Made by a program: the position numbers and the translations under genes. A stretch of 64,000 nt of DNA. Source: Synaphobranchus kaupii. Taxonomy: Eukaryota; Chordata; Actinopteri; Anguilliformes; Synaphobranchidae. The stretch is from NCBI GenBank assembly GCA_029718625.1, contig CM056383.1:15661897-15725896 (forward strand), in the 5' to 3' direction. This document shows, in pieces, positions 1 through 10,635 of the stretch (the stretch's first letter is position 1; each line of letters begins with the position of its first letter). The notes below the pieces were generated by a model. It was not told the DNA's origin, ran no database searches, and saw nothing but the letters and a program-made list of their open reading frames with translations.

Positions 1-272
1 AGGAACGGTGGAGTGGGTAACTAACCCCAAACTCCTACCGTCCAGAGCTAGAGCTGAAATGGGTGAAGTGAGACGTTCCGTGGGAATGCCGGCCCTCCTG
101 GCGAAGGTGATATCCATGAAGCTGGCGTCAGCTCCGGAGTCAATTAGGGCCGAAGAAGATAGGGTCTTGTCCCTCCAAAGGAGAGTAGCCTTGAACATGA
201 GGCGGTCCTGGGCAGCATGGTTGGGGACGATGGGGCTCGTCAGTACGCCCAGTCTTACTGGCGAGCCCCTTC
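1..272 (-). CDS. Ty3/Gypsy pol, N-terminal protease segment (partial, runs off the left edge)
   Basis: This is the beginning of the polyprotein downstream of gag in a minus-strand LTR retrotransposon; the family enzyme is an aspartic protease that cleaves Gag and Pol. The frame is open from position 273 down to position 1. The protease active-site motif LIDSGAD is encoded at 147-127, followed by a further 42 codons without a stop. The frame is -1 relative to gag, and the two overlap at 273-255, so protease expression would need a ribosomal frameshift or an indel repair. Reverse transcriptase, RNase H and integrase must lie left of the window if present. The motif and frame are seen directly; the assignment to Ty3/Gypsy comes from the gag type and gene order. 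Confidence 0.8.
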
Positions 273-1235
273 TTTTGGGCGAATGGGGCAGGAGGCGATC
301 TGATGGCCAGGCTTGCCGCAATAGAAACAGGATCTGGTGCGCTGACGGCGCTGACGCTCCTCGGGATTGACCGCAACTCTGCCCAGTTGCATGGGCTCTT
401 CCTCGGACCCGCCCGTAGGCGCCCGAGATCCAGTGATGGAGTGTGAATGAACATTAGAGACGACGGAGGGCGAATGACGCCCGGAACTTCCTCCCCGCTC
501 CCGGGCCCGGATGCGGAGACGATTATCGATGGCTATAGCGAGGCTGATGAGGCTATTAAGGGAGTTGGATTCCTCCCGAGTGGCAAGCTGGTCCTTGAGT
601 TCCTCGCTGAGAGCTTGGCGGAAAGCCCCCTGGAGGGAGGCGTCATTCCATCCTGACTCCGCGGCGAGGGTACGAAACTGAATGGCCATTTCTGCGACAC
701 TGCGGTTGCCTTGGCGAACTTGAAGCAGACGCTGGGTAGCGTCACGTCCACAGGTCGGGTGTTCAAACACACGTCGCATCTCTGCCGTAAAGGCTGCGAA
801 GTTGCTGCATAACGGAGCCTGGCTGTCCCAGATGGATGTAGCCCACTCCAGGGCGCTCCCTCCCAGGCTGCTCATAATGAACGCGATCTTGCTGGAGTCA
901 GAGGCGAAGGAGGAGGGCTGCATCCGAAACACTATGTCACATTTAAGTAGAAATTCACGACATCTCCCCAACCCCCCGCGATATAACTCGGGGTGTTGTA
1001 CACGGGGCTCACGGCTGGAAGTGGGAGCCGGTGCCTCCGGATGGGGTTCGGGAGAGGAAGGAGTAGGGTTGGCTGGAATCCGTAGTAGCGGTTGGTGGAG
1101 CGAAAGTTGGGATACTTGCTCCGTGATGCCCCTAACTACTTCCAGCACATCATCCAAACGGCGACCCTGTTGGTCGCTGATCGCAGTTTGGCAGGAGAAG
1201 GCGTGGCGAATCTGTTCCAGATCGGCTGGGTCCAT
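255..1235 (-). CDS. Ty3/Gypsy retrotransposon Gag with CCHC zinc knuckle
   Basis: A 326-residue Gag-like protein that would assemble the retrotransposon particle and bind its RNA. Residues about 1-50 are polar and probably helical (start MDPADLEQIR). Residues 51-80 are proline-rich. Residues about 84-240 look like a Retrotrans_gag capsid-type domain (YRGG...CDIVF, then SALEWA and a W-rich segment). Residues about 240-300 are basic and serine-rich. A zinc knuckle C-X2-C-X4-H-X4-C is at 303-316 (CFYCGKPGHQIASC). The frame is uninterrupted, so this copy may be young. The start is the first ATG after the LTR, about 20 bases downstream of its end. Protease follows in the -1 frame. Vertebrate domesticated Gag genes (RTL/PEG10/LDOC1-like) share this architecture, but the adjacent protease and LTR show it belongs to an element. 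Confidence 0.9.
   Translation of the reverse strand: MDPADLEQIRHAFSCQTAISDQQGRRLDDVLEVVRGITEQVSQLSLHQPLLRIPANPTPSSPEPHPEAPAPTSSREPRVQHPELYRGGLGRCREFLLKCDIVFRMQPSSFASDSSKIAFIMSSLGGSALEWATSIWDSQAPLCSNFAAFTAEMRRVFEHPTCGRDATQRLLQVRQGNRSVAEMAIQFRTLAAESGWNDASLQGAFRQALSEELKDQLATREESNSLNSLISLAIAIDNRLRIRARERGGSSGRHSPSVVSNVHSHSITGSRAPTGGSEEEPMQLGRVAVNPEERQRRQRTRSCFYCGKPGHQIASCPIRPKEGARQ
273..279 (-). promoter_or_regulatory. Candidate -1 ribosomal frameshift heptamer (CCCAAAA) at gag-pro junction
   Basis: On the minus strand the gag codons CCA AAA are preceded by C, giving C CCA AAA, which fits the X XXY YYZ slippery pattern in the gag frame. It lies five codons before the gag stop (TAA at 257-255). 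Slipping back one base here enters the frame that encodes LIDSGAD with no stop between. CCCAAAA is not among the strongest known slippery sites, and I did not identify a definite downstream pseudoknot. Confidence 0.5.
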
Positions 1236-1254
1236 ATTGTTGGCCAGTTCGTTC

Positions 1255-2667
1255 TGTTACGATCCTGATACGGGACGAACCCAAGTGCAACGACCAGGAG
1301 ACAGATTACAGAAAGTGGAACTTTATTAAGCGTTGGGGTGGTCCCAAAGCTGTACACGGGAGCAAAACAGGTTAGTTAGTTAACACAGGATAGCGTCCAA
1401 CTGAGGACTGCTCCAAGCCGGAGCTGGACTTGAAGAAACACGGAACTGTTCCAAGCCGGAACTGGACTTGAACGGAGGTGTCTAAAACACCGGAACTGGA
1501 CTGGAACTGGACTGGAACTGGACTGGAAACTGGATCGGAACTGGACTGGAAACTGGACCGGAAGGTCCACTCAGGAAACGGGAACGGCACGGAACTTGTT
1601 CCAAGCCGGAACTGGACTTGAACGGAGGTGTATAAAACACCGGAACTGGACTGGAACTGGACTGGGAACTGGACTGGAAACTGGACCGGGAGGTCCACTC
1701 AGGAAACGGGAACGGCACGGAACTTGTTCCAAGCCGGAACTGGACTTGAACGGAGGTGTATGAAACACCGGACCTGGACTGGAACTGGACTGGAAACTGG
1801 ACCGGAAGGTCCACTCAGGAACACAGGGGACGGCACGGAACTTGTTCCAAGCCGGAACTGGACTTGAACGGAGGTGTCTAAAACACCGGAACTGGACTGG
1901 AACTGGACTGGAAACTGGACTGGAGCTGGACTGGAGCTGGACTGGAAACTGGATCGGAACTGGGCTGGAACAGGACTGGAAACTGGACCGGGTAGCTTGA
2001 GTAACCGGGCAGAAAGCAGAGGTTAAAGGCAGGGTGTTGTGACAGGACTGTAGCTGGTGAATGCACCGCCGAGTTGGAAGGTGCGGCGTAGCTCGGGCAA
2101 TACTGGCGTAAGCCGGCTGGCATGCAGAGGTCCTGGTACCGCAACACGAGTACGGGAGGTACGTAACACGGGGAGGACAAACACCGCTGCGGGAAGACTG
2201 GAACTGCGGCGTCTGGAGGTTTAGAAGGGAAACAGGTAAATGCATGCAGCAGCGAAAGATTAGCAGAGATAGCTACCAGTCAGGAAACCAGGCGAACAGG
2301 TATGAACCAGCAGGCTCACAAACACTGGACCAGAAACGGGATACGAAACAAACACGGTAGGTTAGTCAACGAACTGGCGCTGAATAGCAGCCAGCCAGGG
2401 GTTTATATGGTGCAGGAAGTGAAGGAGAAAACGAGAAACAGGTGTGATGTTAAATCAGGAGTGATTGCCGAAGCACAGCAGTGAGGAATGTGAGTAGCGA
2501 GAGGGGCGAGTGATAGGCGGAAGCTAAAGTGGAAAATGAAACCAAAAGTACCCGAGGGAGACGCCCAGTCCACAGCCAGGAGGGAAACACGGACAAGGGA
2601 TCCAACATGACACGGAAGGAAACAAGGAAAACATGGAAAACGGACAGGACGGGAACGGAACGTTACA
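1255..2667 (-). mobile_element. 5' LTR of the Ty3/Gypsy element (about 1.4 kb)
   Basis: On the minus strand the block starts TGTAACGTTC (2667-2658) and ends GATCGTAACA (1264-1255). The ends are TG...CA and form an imperfect 10-bp terminal inverted repeat, 8 of 10 matching. A TATAAA box is at 2407-2402, with G/C-containing sequence downstream, and an AATAAA polyadenylation signal is at 1327-1322. This gives U3 at about 2667-2380, a long R holding a minisatellite, and a short U5 at about 1300-1255. The segment between the LTR and the gag ATG (1254-1236) should contain the primer-binding site; TGGCCAACAA there begins with the expected TGG, but it starts about 9 bases after the LTR end and I cannot name the tRNA. 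The right outer flank begins at 2668; the matching target duplication would be outside the window. Confidence 0.65.
1402..2000. repeat. Minisatellite inside the LTR (GGAACTGGACT-type subunits)
   Basis: Two nested periodicities are visible. The short unit is GGAACTGGACT (11 bp) with the variant GGAAACTGGACC. A longer composite unit contains CCAAGCCGGAACTGGACTTG, then a small GGTGT...ACACC hairpin, then several short units, then AGGTCCACTCAGGAAACGGG. The landmark CCAAGCCGG recurs at 1412, 1451, 1601, 1729 and 1847, so spacing is irregular (39, 150, 128 and 118 bp), as expected from unequal exchange or slippage. Long open frames through this block on both strands are by-products of the repeat and are not genes. 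Confidence 0.9.
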
Positions 2668-2674
2668 CAAGGTT

Positions 2675-2944
2675 CACTGCAAAAAATATCTGTATTAACA
2701 AGTGTTTTAGCCTTGTAATGAATTGTAATTTTCTCAAATAGAAAACATTAGCTTGTTTTAAATTGATTTTTGCTTGACAAGTGAAATTATCTTACCCCAT
2801 TGGCAAATCTTGAAATGAGTAAAACTGTCTCACCCCATTGGCAATCTTTTGGTCTTATTTTTTTGTCAAAAAAGTAACAGAAATAAGATTTTATAAGACT
2901 AAAATGCTTTTTAAGATTAACTCGTTTTTTTGGTTTATGCAGTG
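2675..2944. mobile_element. MITE with CACTGCA... termini
   Basis: A 270-bp A/T-rich block starts CACTGCAAAAAA and ends TTTATGCAGTG, so the ends are an inverted CACTGCA. The inside contains CCCCATTGGCAA twice (about 2796 and 2833), a phrase I recognise from an abundant non-autonomous DNA transposon of zebrafish and other teleosts. It contains no protein frame. It begins 7 bp after the LTR end, so two elements abut here. I could not fix a target duplication. Confidence 0.65.
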
Positions 2945-4259
2945 TTTCTGCAGGTGACCAGTTCTCTTCAGTGAATGAAGCCCCTCATCTGATCGCTGCA
3001 TGCTCTCCTGTAGTACTGTGTGGCCTGTTTTATGGAGAAAAAAACTACTGTATGCATCACAACTTCAACTGCAGCATGTGAATCAAACAGCAGTGACTCC
3101 AGATATTGTAAAGTGTGGCTAGTTTCTGTTCAACACCCACCTTTATGCATCAGTGAAGATAAGAAAAGGAATCTATCATAAGGTCATTGTGTACCCTACT
3201 TCCTGGTTCATACCCTGTTCGGTTCACTGGTTAGTCTTAGGTTTGTATCTCTGAGCTTCTACTGTGTTTGTAATGAGGGCTACATTTTCTTTAAATGCCC
3301 ATGAGAAGTAGGGTTGAGCAATAATTTTTGCTTGGAATATCATTTAGTCTATGAGGCAGCGAACTGTATTTTTCATTCTCATTAATCCCAAAGGGACAAA
3401 ATGGCTTCCCTGAGAGACAGAACCCGGCTATAATACTGGCTCTGAACACATTTATATATTTCATGTGCTAAAATGTTGAATATTGGTACTCTGTCAAGAC
3501 AAAGATTGATTGCAAAAACATGCACTTTTTTGGAAGGGAAAGATAACCATTGTAGATGGTTTGGGATGGTTCCTTCAACTTTTTTGTTGTTGTTTTGCAG
3601 TAAATTAAATGCATCTGGCCTGTGATTTCCTCCAGAAGGTGAGGCCTGCCAAAGAAAGGGCGTTTTCTTATGACTGTCTGCCAATGACCTCATGAGAACT
3701 AATGCAGAGAGCCAAAATAATGTTGGACCATGAGTGCTCAAACACATACACACACACACACACACACATGGACACACGCACACAGAAAACCAACCAACCA
3801 TCCATAAATCTAAACTCACCCGAATACTAAACATGTACATATGATACATGTTCATACAAATGAGTTGGGAATGATTTGATGTAAAGCATTCAGTAGCTTT
3901 AATTTTTATTGCAGAATCATTTGATTGGAAGTTGTACCTAGATAGGCGGGCGTATAGCTGGACTGATAGATATTATACTTCAACAGAGAGAAAAATATGG
4001 GGTAAAATTGGTTGCCAACGTCAACAATAAAAGCCAGAGACAGTATGACAAGAAACGCCCATCCAGCAAAACCTAATAAAAGCTTCAGCAGTTGGACAGG
4101 TTACAAAGTGCCTGTATAATATAAAATCATTTGGGCAATATGATGGTGCTGGATCCAGTTCACAGTCGCAGGAACATAATCCTCACTCATTCTGAGTGTC
4201 ACAATGAGTCGGAATGAACAGCGATACAGCAGAAACTGTATTTTTACCTTTTACCATCT
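2945..4259. other. Non-coding stretch with a CA microsatellite
   Basis: I see no gene here. The block is A/T-rich unique-looking DNA. A (CA)n microsatellite runs at about 3741-3768. A 157-codon minus-strand frame at 3855-3382 reads straight through it (giving a VCVCVC run), so I do not accept it as a gene. Confidence 0.6.
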
Positions 4260-4400
4260 CTACTTCATATTGTCTTATTTATTTATTTGTTGGGGACAAT
4301 GCAATTTATCGTTGTTACAAGTTAAAAACGAGAAACAGATGTGCTGCATTTACGGCTTATGGCCTTAGCTGATTTCCAATCCCTGTCCCCAGTTAGTCTT
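4260..4400. repeat. Dispersed teleost repeat fragment (GGGGACAATGCA type)
   Basis: TTATTTGTTGGGGACAATGCA at about 4276-4303 resembles TTATTTGACAGGGACAATGCA at about 4853-4873, and both are followed by a TTAGC-containing segment. The two copies are diverged. No coding content. Confidence 0.45.
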
Positions 4401-4847
4401 TTGTGTTAAAATGCAATATGATACCAATAAACAAAACTGACAATTATTCAGCAGTGATTTTTACAAAATAAATGTTATGATAAAAAAATACAGTATAGGA
4501 CAGCATAATATTTTTCCACATTTTTTTTTTGAGTTACAACAAGATAAATAAATACAGATCAGGTGCTATAATTTAAATGAAAATGCTTTTAGCCAACATT
4601 TCACTTTATCATTAAAACCAGTGCTCTTTTAAATTCCGTTGGTTTTGCATTCTGTAGCTGAGTACCTCATCTTGAGTATCTTATATACAGTACCTTATCT
4701 TTAACAATGCGCTCATCTGAAGAAGAGGCATATGGACTTTAATAGAAGGGTTTAGCAGAACAAGCGTTTAACAGGTTTTTAATTTTACCTTTAAGCTACC
4801 CCCAAGCATGCACTGTGCTTTATCTGGAGTTATGTTTATTTAATTTA

Positions 4848-5066
4848 TTAGTTTATTTGACAGGGACAATGCACATTAATAACATTTCTGTAAGTGTACT
4901 AGAGTTAGCCATGGAGGCTAATTTTCATCTACGCGCCTTTGGACTGTGGGAGTAAACTGAAGTACCCGGAGGAAACCCACGTGAACACGGGGAGAGCATG
5001 CGGACTCCACACAAAGAGGATCTGGCCCGGCCGGGACTTGAACCCGGAACCTCCTTCTTGCGAGAC
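4848..5066 (+). repeat. Dispersed teleost repeat (GGAGGAAACCCACG...GGGACTTGAACCCGG)
   Basis: The block runs from TTATTTGACAGGGACAATGC through CTTTGGACTGTGGGAG and GGAGGAAACCCACGTGAACA to GGGACTTGAACCCGGAACC. These phrases are hallmarks of a repeat scattered through many fish genomes. The CTTTGGACT...GGGAG module is shared with the repeat at 13531-13766. The phrase GGGACTTGAACCCGG resembles a tRNA T-arm/B-box on the minus strand, but no tRNA fold is present. Confidence 0.6.
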
Positions 5067-6380
5067 AACAGTGATAACTGCTTAAATGTATATGAAATAT
5101 GTTCTGCCTGTTCAGCTACATACTGGAACAATGGAACTGCTTTGGACATCCCCATTGCTTTGAACAAACATTATCTGGCTGCAGGGGGTGTGGTCAGGCC
5201 TCTGTGTATGTGGTGTTCCTGTCCGTGATTTACGTCTGCGCACAATTAACTCTATTAACAATTCTTGTGGATTCGCTGACACAAAGAATCTGGCCAGCAC
5301 ATGGCCCCTCCCGCTTGCTTTTTGGACATTGTTTTATAAACATTATGTGGTCACCTGACTGCTGATTCCCGCCGACCCTTGGAACAAGACCCACTTCTAC
5401 TTGAAATGTATTCTTTTTCTCTGTTGAAGCTAAGTTTTTGTCCAGGTTCAATGTAATACAGATCAAATTCATCTCTAATCAGGTCCAGATGAGAAGGGCT
5501 TAATACGTTTAAAAATGTTTTAAAATGTCTGGTGGAGGACACCAGGCTGTGAACAGGGCAGTTGGATACTGAAGGGTGGACGGCGGTGAAAATGTGAGTG
5601 TTTGATGTCGGGAACCAGTGGAAAATTTCCAGTTTAAACATATGCACATTGCCTGTATGGGTGAGAATGAAAACGGCATGGCCACCGAATGAAATTCTCC
5701 ACTTTAGTAATGCTGTTGTAATGGTACCCAGTAGTAAGGCCCCCAGAATTCTAGCTCTGTGTTTTCTATAATGTACAGATTAATGCCTCACCCATTAGGA
5801 ATGCCAACAACACTCAGATATAATCTTAGCATTTGGCCGAGCGTTTTTTTTTCCTGCTGTGACATTTGCCTTGACGGCAACATCAATCCACATTTGTACA
5901 TTTGCATTTAGATTTGGCTGTTCCTGAGTGCAGCCAGCTCTGGCTTTGGGAAACTCTCTAAACCCCCCCACCCTCCCTCAGTATGACAGATACTGACTGT
6001 CATCTGAGCAAGTTGTATCGCCGTGCAGGAATCCTCCGATGCATTAAAAATGAAATGTTTCTCTTTTCCATTGCCTGGAGCAAGACAGAGAATGGGGTGA
6101 GGGCGATTGTGGGGATGAGGTGCGGAGGGAGGGAATAAATGTATTTATTCATGTTTTTACCTCTTATGTCTGGTCACTGATTGCCTTTTCATGCTAGTCT
6201 TTGAGATGGAGCATCGGCAAAGGGCAGTTTGTTTTGGGCTGGGAGCTCTTTGTGACTCCACGGTTCACTGGTCTCTCACTGGGGGTTGGGGGGGGGGGCT
6301 GGGGGAGGGGTGGACCAGTGAAATCACAGCCAGGCACTTTTTATCAGGGTACTCGCCTAAAGCCATGAAGCATAAAGTTG
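5067..6380. other. Non-coding stretch, nothing recognised
   Basis: Several 60-100 codon frames exist but none resembles a known protein or has exon-like borders. A 12-bp G run lies near 6287-6298. Confidence 0.5.
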
Positions 6381-6822
6381 TGGACTGAATCCAGAATGGG
6401 AATGGGTTGTCTTTGGTAGTGCAGTGCAGGCTGGACATGCTTCTGACCCCTGACCCAGAATAGGAAGTGGACGCCTTCTGTGGTGTTGGCCATTCTCTTT
6501 ATCATGCCACCAGAATACGAATGGCACACTCAAAGCCCACAGCACTTGGTAAAGAGGAGAAGGGGTATTCGATTCTCCTGCAGGGCCCATCATCGCAAGG
6601 CACTTATGGGCCACATGTACTGACTGAAAGCCCCTTGCAATGATTGGCCCTGAGGAGAATTGAATTTAGCGCTGTGGGCTTTCAGTGTGCTGTCCTTCAT
6701 CTAATGGCTTTATAAAGGGAACGGCCAACGCCACAGAAGGCGTCCACTTCCTATTCTGGGTCAGAGGTCAGAAGCATGTCCAGCCTGCAGTGTCCACCCA
6801 ACCCCATTCTGGATTCAGTCCA
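6381..6822. mobile_element. Foldback element: about 200-bp imperfect inverted-repeat arms
   Basis: The left arm (6381 to about 6600) and right arm (about 6630 to 6822) are reverse complements over most of their length. Landmarks on the left are TGGACTGAATCCAGAATGGG at 6381, then CCCAGAATAGGAAGTGGACG, then GGCCATTCTCTTTAT, then AAAGCCCACAGC. On the right these return reversed as GCTGTGGGCTTTC, ATAAAGGGAACGGCC, CGTCCACTTCCTATTCTGGG and CCCCATTCTGGATTCAGTCC. The spacer is only about 30 bp, so transcribed RNA would form a long hairpin. No transposase is encoded. It could be a non-autonomous foldback or MITE-type element; no clear target duplication was found. Confidence 0.75.
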
Positions 6823-9800
6823 TGCTTCTTATCTGGAAAAGAGCTTCTGCTAAATGAATGGAATGTGATGAATGTGTGTATTCTGTGTCATTCCAGTGCA
6901 CAAGAATTCCAAAACTGATTAAAACGCCAGGCGTTTGACAATGGTAAAGATGGGAAACTGGTCAGTCTCCGGGGCTTTTCCCAGTTCACCTCCCGAACTG
7001 TGGGTAACTGTGACCTCTGACCTTCAGCTTTCACATCAGCGATGCCTAGGTCACTCCCACCTGCGGCCTATTTCACACCTGAGGGGTCAGAGCCTGGCGC
7101 TGTGGAGCAATGGCATGCAGACTCTGAGCGTGCTGCCCGTCTCTGATTGATGCAGAGTGGACGCCCAGGGTCAAACCCAACGCCTGTGAGTATGTGGGCA
7201 AAGCATTGTGGGAAAAGGGGATCTGAGCGCTCGGAGCCATCGCTGACTTGCGCTCTGACACTCACCCGAATGGTAAGGTATGGGCCTAATTAATCATAGG
7301 CACTTTCAGATGACAGGGCTGTTCTGCCACTGCTAAAAAGTGATCTTGGACTGGGAATATGCTCTGAGCGTCGGCTGAAAGCACATGTGACCTTTCGCTG
7401 CAGAGCTGGTCCTGAAAAACAAACAAAGAGAGCTGTGTTTTATTTGGACTGGGGCCAAGGTGGTAGATGTGTTCGAAGGCCCCGAGGCATTAATGGTGGG
7501 GTGGGGAGAATAATGATTTTTTTAAATTTTGCATGTGGTTTCTGGTACATTAGCCCAATGCTTTTAAACACGTGCAGCCGTCATGAGAGAGTAGACATAG
7601 TTTGAAAGCTATGGACATGGGAACACAGATATTTACTAAAATATCTGCCTGCGCTAATTTGAGGTTGTCAGTTTCAGCCAGGTATTATGTGCAAAACTCT
7701 AGCTCTCACTCAAACATTCATAAGCGTAGCTTTCACTTTGGCAAGTATTGCTCTCTGCTGTTAGCTGAACTGGATTACATGTCCTATACTAAATATGTCA
7801 ACCACCACCCACACCCAAAAAAACTGCTTTAATATGGATAAGAATTACTGGGGCCCAGTAGTTACACTTCATTATTGGGGAGTTGAAGCAGAGAACAGTC
7901 TGCCATGTGGCGGAAATACGAGGCATCTTCGGCAGTGCAAGTCGGCAGAAACGTTTCCCTTCCACAGGAAGAAAATCAGCCTTAATCCGGATTACGATTT
8001 CAGTCTCTGCTCCGCGAAGCTAAGGCTGTTTGCAGTGCAGCTGCCTTGCTGAGATAGCCTGCTTTTGAAACTGTGAGCTCTTTCCAGATGGAGAGAGTCA
8101 ATTTTGGCTTTCAAAGGAGCTGAAACATTATGTAATACTGCTCCAAACATCCTGCCAAGTCAGGTTTGATTTCATCAAAGAATGAAAGACTATAAATAAT
8201 TCAGGATCATTAGTGATCATTAGTGCCTTATGAATTCATATTCATTCATATTCCTGAGGTCAATTCAAGAATTTTTTTAAATGACAGTTTGCTGTAAACA
8301 ATGACCCACAGAAAAGTGACACGTCTCATTTTAAAGCAGCTAGCTGTTATTGTTTATTTCATGCAGAGGTCCTGCACTCTTGAATAGTAGTGAAAAAAGA
8401 ATGAAAGTAAGGTTCCTATGTTTTTTGTTGGTTAACAAACAGTTAGTTAATGATCAAAGTAATCCATTGATCTTGTGGGCAAATATTTCAGTAATTCATA
8501 GGACTGGAAAAACTGCTTTAGGTCTTTGTTTGCAACAATGTTGTGAAAACTAGGGCATATTACCCTGTCTACGTCTCCCTCCTTCTTCCCAGGTCTTTAT
8601 CCTTCTCTGTCAAGCAGAATGAACAGGATTTGCTGGTTTTCATTTTTTTCTTAAACAGATAAATTGTATGTTCTGGGGATTTTGTCATCTGCAAGCCCAC
8701 AGACACTTTACATAACTGGGTGGGATTCTTTCCATTTTGCATGCTCAAACGTCGCCTCACACAGGCATACAGCCTAAGCTCTTCTCAGAACTCCCTCCCA
8801 TTACCTTAGATACCCCGTCGCCCATGTAAACGGCGGGTGAGAGCGTGAGCGGAGCAGCCTCGGACCAACACACCCTTCAGAATGGCCTCAGAAAAGCCAT
8901 GGATCTGGCCCACTGCTCTGCAACGATCCCCTGATCAGTGAATCTGGCTTTTACAACAAGCCTAAACTTCTTCACCATTTTAAAATCCAGCCTTACTTCT
9001 GATATACAGTTATTTTCTTAGTCTTTGTTTTGCTTTTATGTTATTATGCTTTGTGCCAGAGTTGTGCTCATTCCCCAAAACCGTGGGCACATACGCAAGC
9101 TACTGTCCTGCTAGCTACTGCAGAATTTGTTTGTCGGGGTTGATGCCAGTGCGTGCAGTCAGGGAAATGCACTGAATGTAGCCACTACAGGACTCAACAA
9201 TAATTTACAAGCCATGTGATTCTGCCCACTAGATCTTAATGTTGTCCTCTGATGTTATAAAAGACTTATCTTCTTCACACAAGCATGCACACCGTTATCT
9301 ACTGATTCATCCGAGAAGCCTGGCTGTTTTTTTCCCACCAACTTACCCTGTTTCCATTTTGTTCTATTAGATGTCTGCCAATGGATTAACCATCACCACA
9401 ATTCAATACATTTTTAATCTGTTTCTTCTGTCCAATGTGTGTTCTCAGCTTGGTGCTCGTATCGCTGCATCCACTCTCCACGGGTCTTTGACTGCTTCTT
9501 TCTGTGCTTCTGCAGAAAACATTTTCCACTGGATGCTTACTGCTAGTCACACTGAACAGGAACCTGTGAAAATTTCACGGCTGCTGCCTCCTCTCTCCGC
9601 CCTTTGTAAGACGCTCATGGGCAGTTATCATCACTCACAGACATCTGACCTGCTTCACAGTCTAAGGTGATACCTTGAGAATTTGATTTGAGTTTTGCCA
9701 AGAAGAATTATGCCAAGGTTGGAGCTACTGGGCAATGGCCATAACAAAGATAAATTCTAACAGTATTGTAAGCTTAATTTTGGCCAGTTCTGCACGTTAG

Positions 9801-10180
9801 AATTTTTTGCAGAAATGTCCAGAAGCCCTTCCATATACTTGACTGGAGCAAAATCAATTTGATGTTCAGGATTTAGGCATGGAGAGGATGGTGAAGGGAT
9901 TTCCTGTGATGCCCCCCTGTGAAATGCAAGAAATCATATGCACCAGGAGCAAATAAACACATACGCAAATAAATGTAAATAAAATCAGTAGTTGTCTGTT
10001 GATGGTTTCATTGGTAGGCGACTATTTCATCAGCCCTAGTTTATTCATTCATTCATATAAAATTCTGCCATCGCTACAGTTTGCCATTGCGTGTGATGTT
10101 AGTTGATCTGGCAGTTAATGTACAATGTTTCAGATCACATACTGTTCATCTGTAATGGTTATACAAGGGGAAGCTATGAA
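6823..10180. other. Non-coding stretch, no gene recognised
   Basis: Frames of 60-100 codons (for example 7795-8052 and 9371-9670) match nothing I know and lack supporting context. A short near-tandem GGATCATTAGTGATCATTAG lies near 8201-8223. The block 8760-8960 is moderately GC-rich without repeats and could be tested for conservation. Confidence 0.5.
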
Positions 10181-10295
10181 AATATATGGCATGTAATTTG
10201 GAGGTTGCGGGTTTTATACTCAGGTTGCCTGTTGTACCCCAGAGGAAGGAATTTAACCCACATGTCTCCAGTATTTTGCTGTATTAAACGAAGAT
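10181..10295 (+). repeat. Diverged SINE fragment
   Basis: GTTGCGGGTTTTATACTCAG followed by GCCTGTTGTACCCC, GAATTTAACCC and CCAGTATTTTGCTG follows the order of better-preserved SINE copies in this window (B-box region, then 'GTTGTACCC', then 'TTAACCTGAATTG'). The copy is degraded and its ends are approximate. Confidence 0.4.
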
Positions 10296-10635
10296 GGGAA
10301 ATATGCAGGTTAGGTACGCAACCTACAATGTCACTGATGGGCAAGGAACAGCTATAATTTACCTGAAATCACAGTACAGTCTTGAGGCAGAAGGACAGTT
10401 TACTACACTGGTTTACAATAAATTCCACTGATTAGAGTGTATTTTTCTGGCTGCACAGTTTACAAGCGTTCACATAGTCCCACACTGAATTTGAACCTGT
10501 CAGGTTCTCCTTCTTTTGAACGTCCCATATGGAGTTTGTACAGAAGTGTGATAAATTTTACATTCCCCACCTCCCGCTTGTTACAATATTTTCCATCCCA
10601 CCTTCCTGCCAGAGGCATGCAGCTAGGAAAAAGAC

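Noticed and set aside
1571..2245. 224-codon minus-strand frame rich in FQSSS and PVPVQ repeats
   Set aside because: It reads through the LTR minisatellite and is a product of the repeat period, with no known domain.
3382..3855. 157-codon minus-strand frame
   Set aside because: It passes through a CA microsatellite as VCVCVC and has no domain outside it.
5030..5056. tRNA T-arm-like GGGACTTGAACCCGG
   Set aside because: It is part of a known type of dispersed fish repeat; no acceptor or anticodon stem can be drawn.
7060..7190. Possible SINE around GGGTCAAACCC
   Set aside because: The B-box resemblance is partial and no family body or tail follows.
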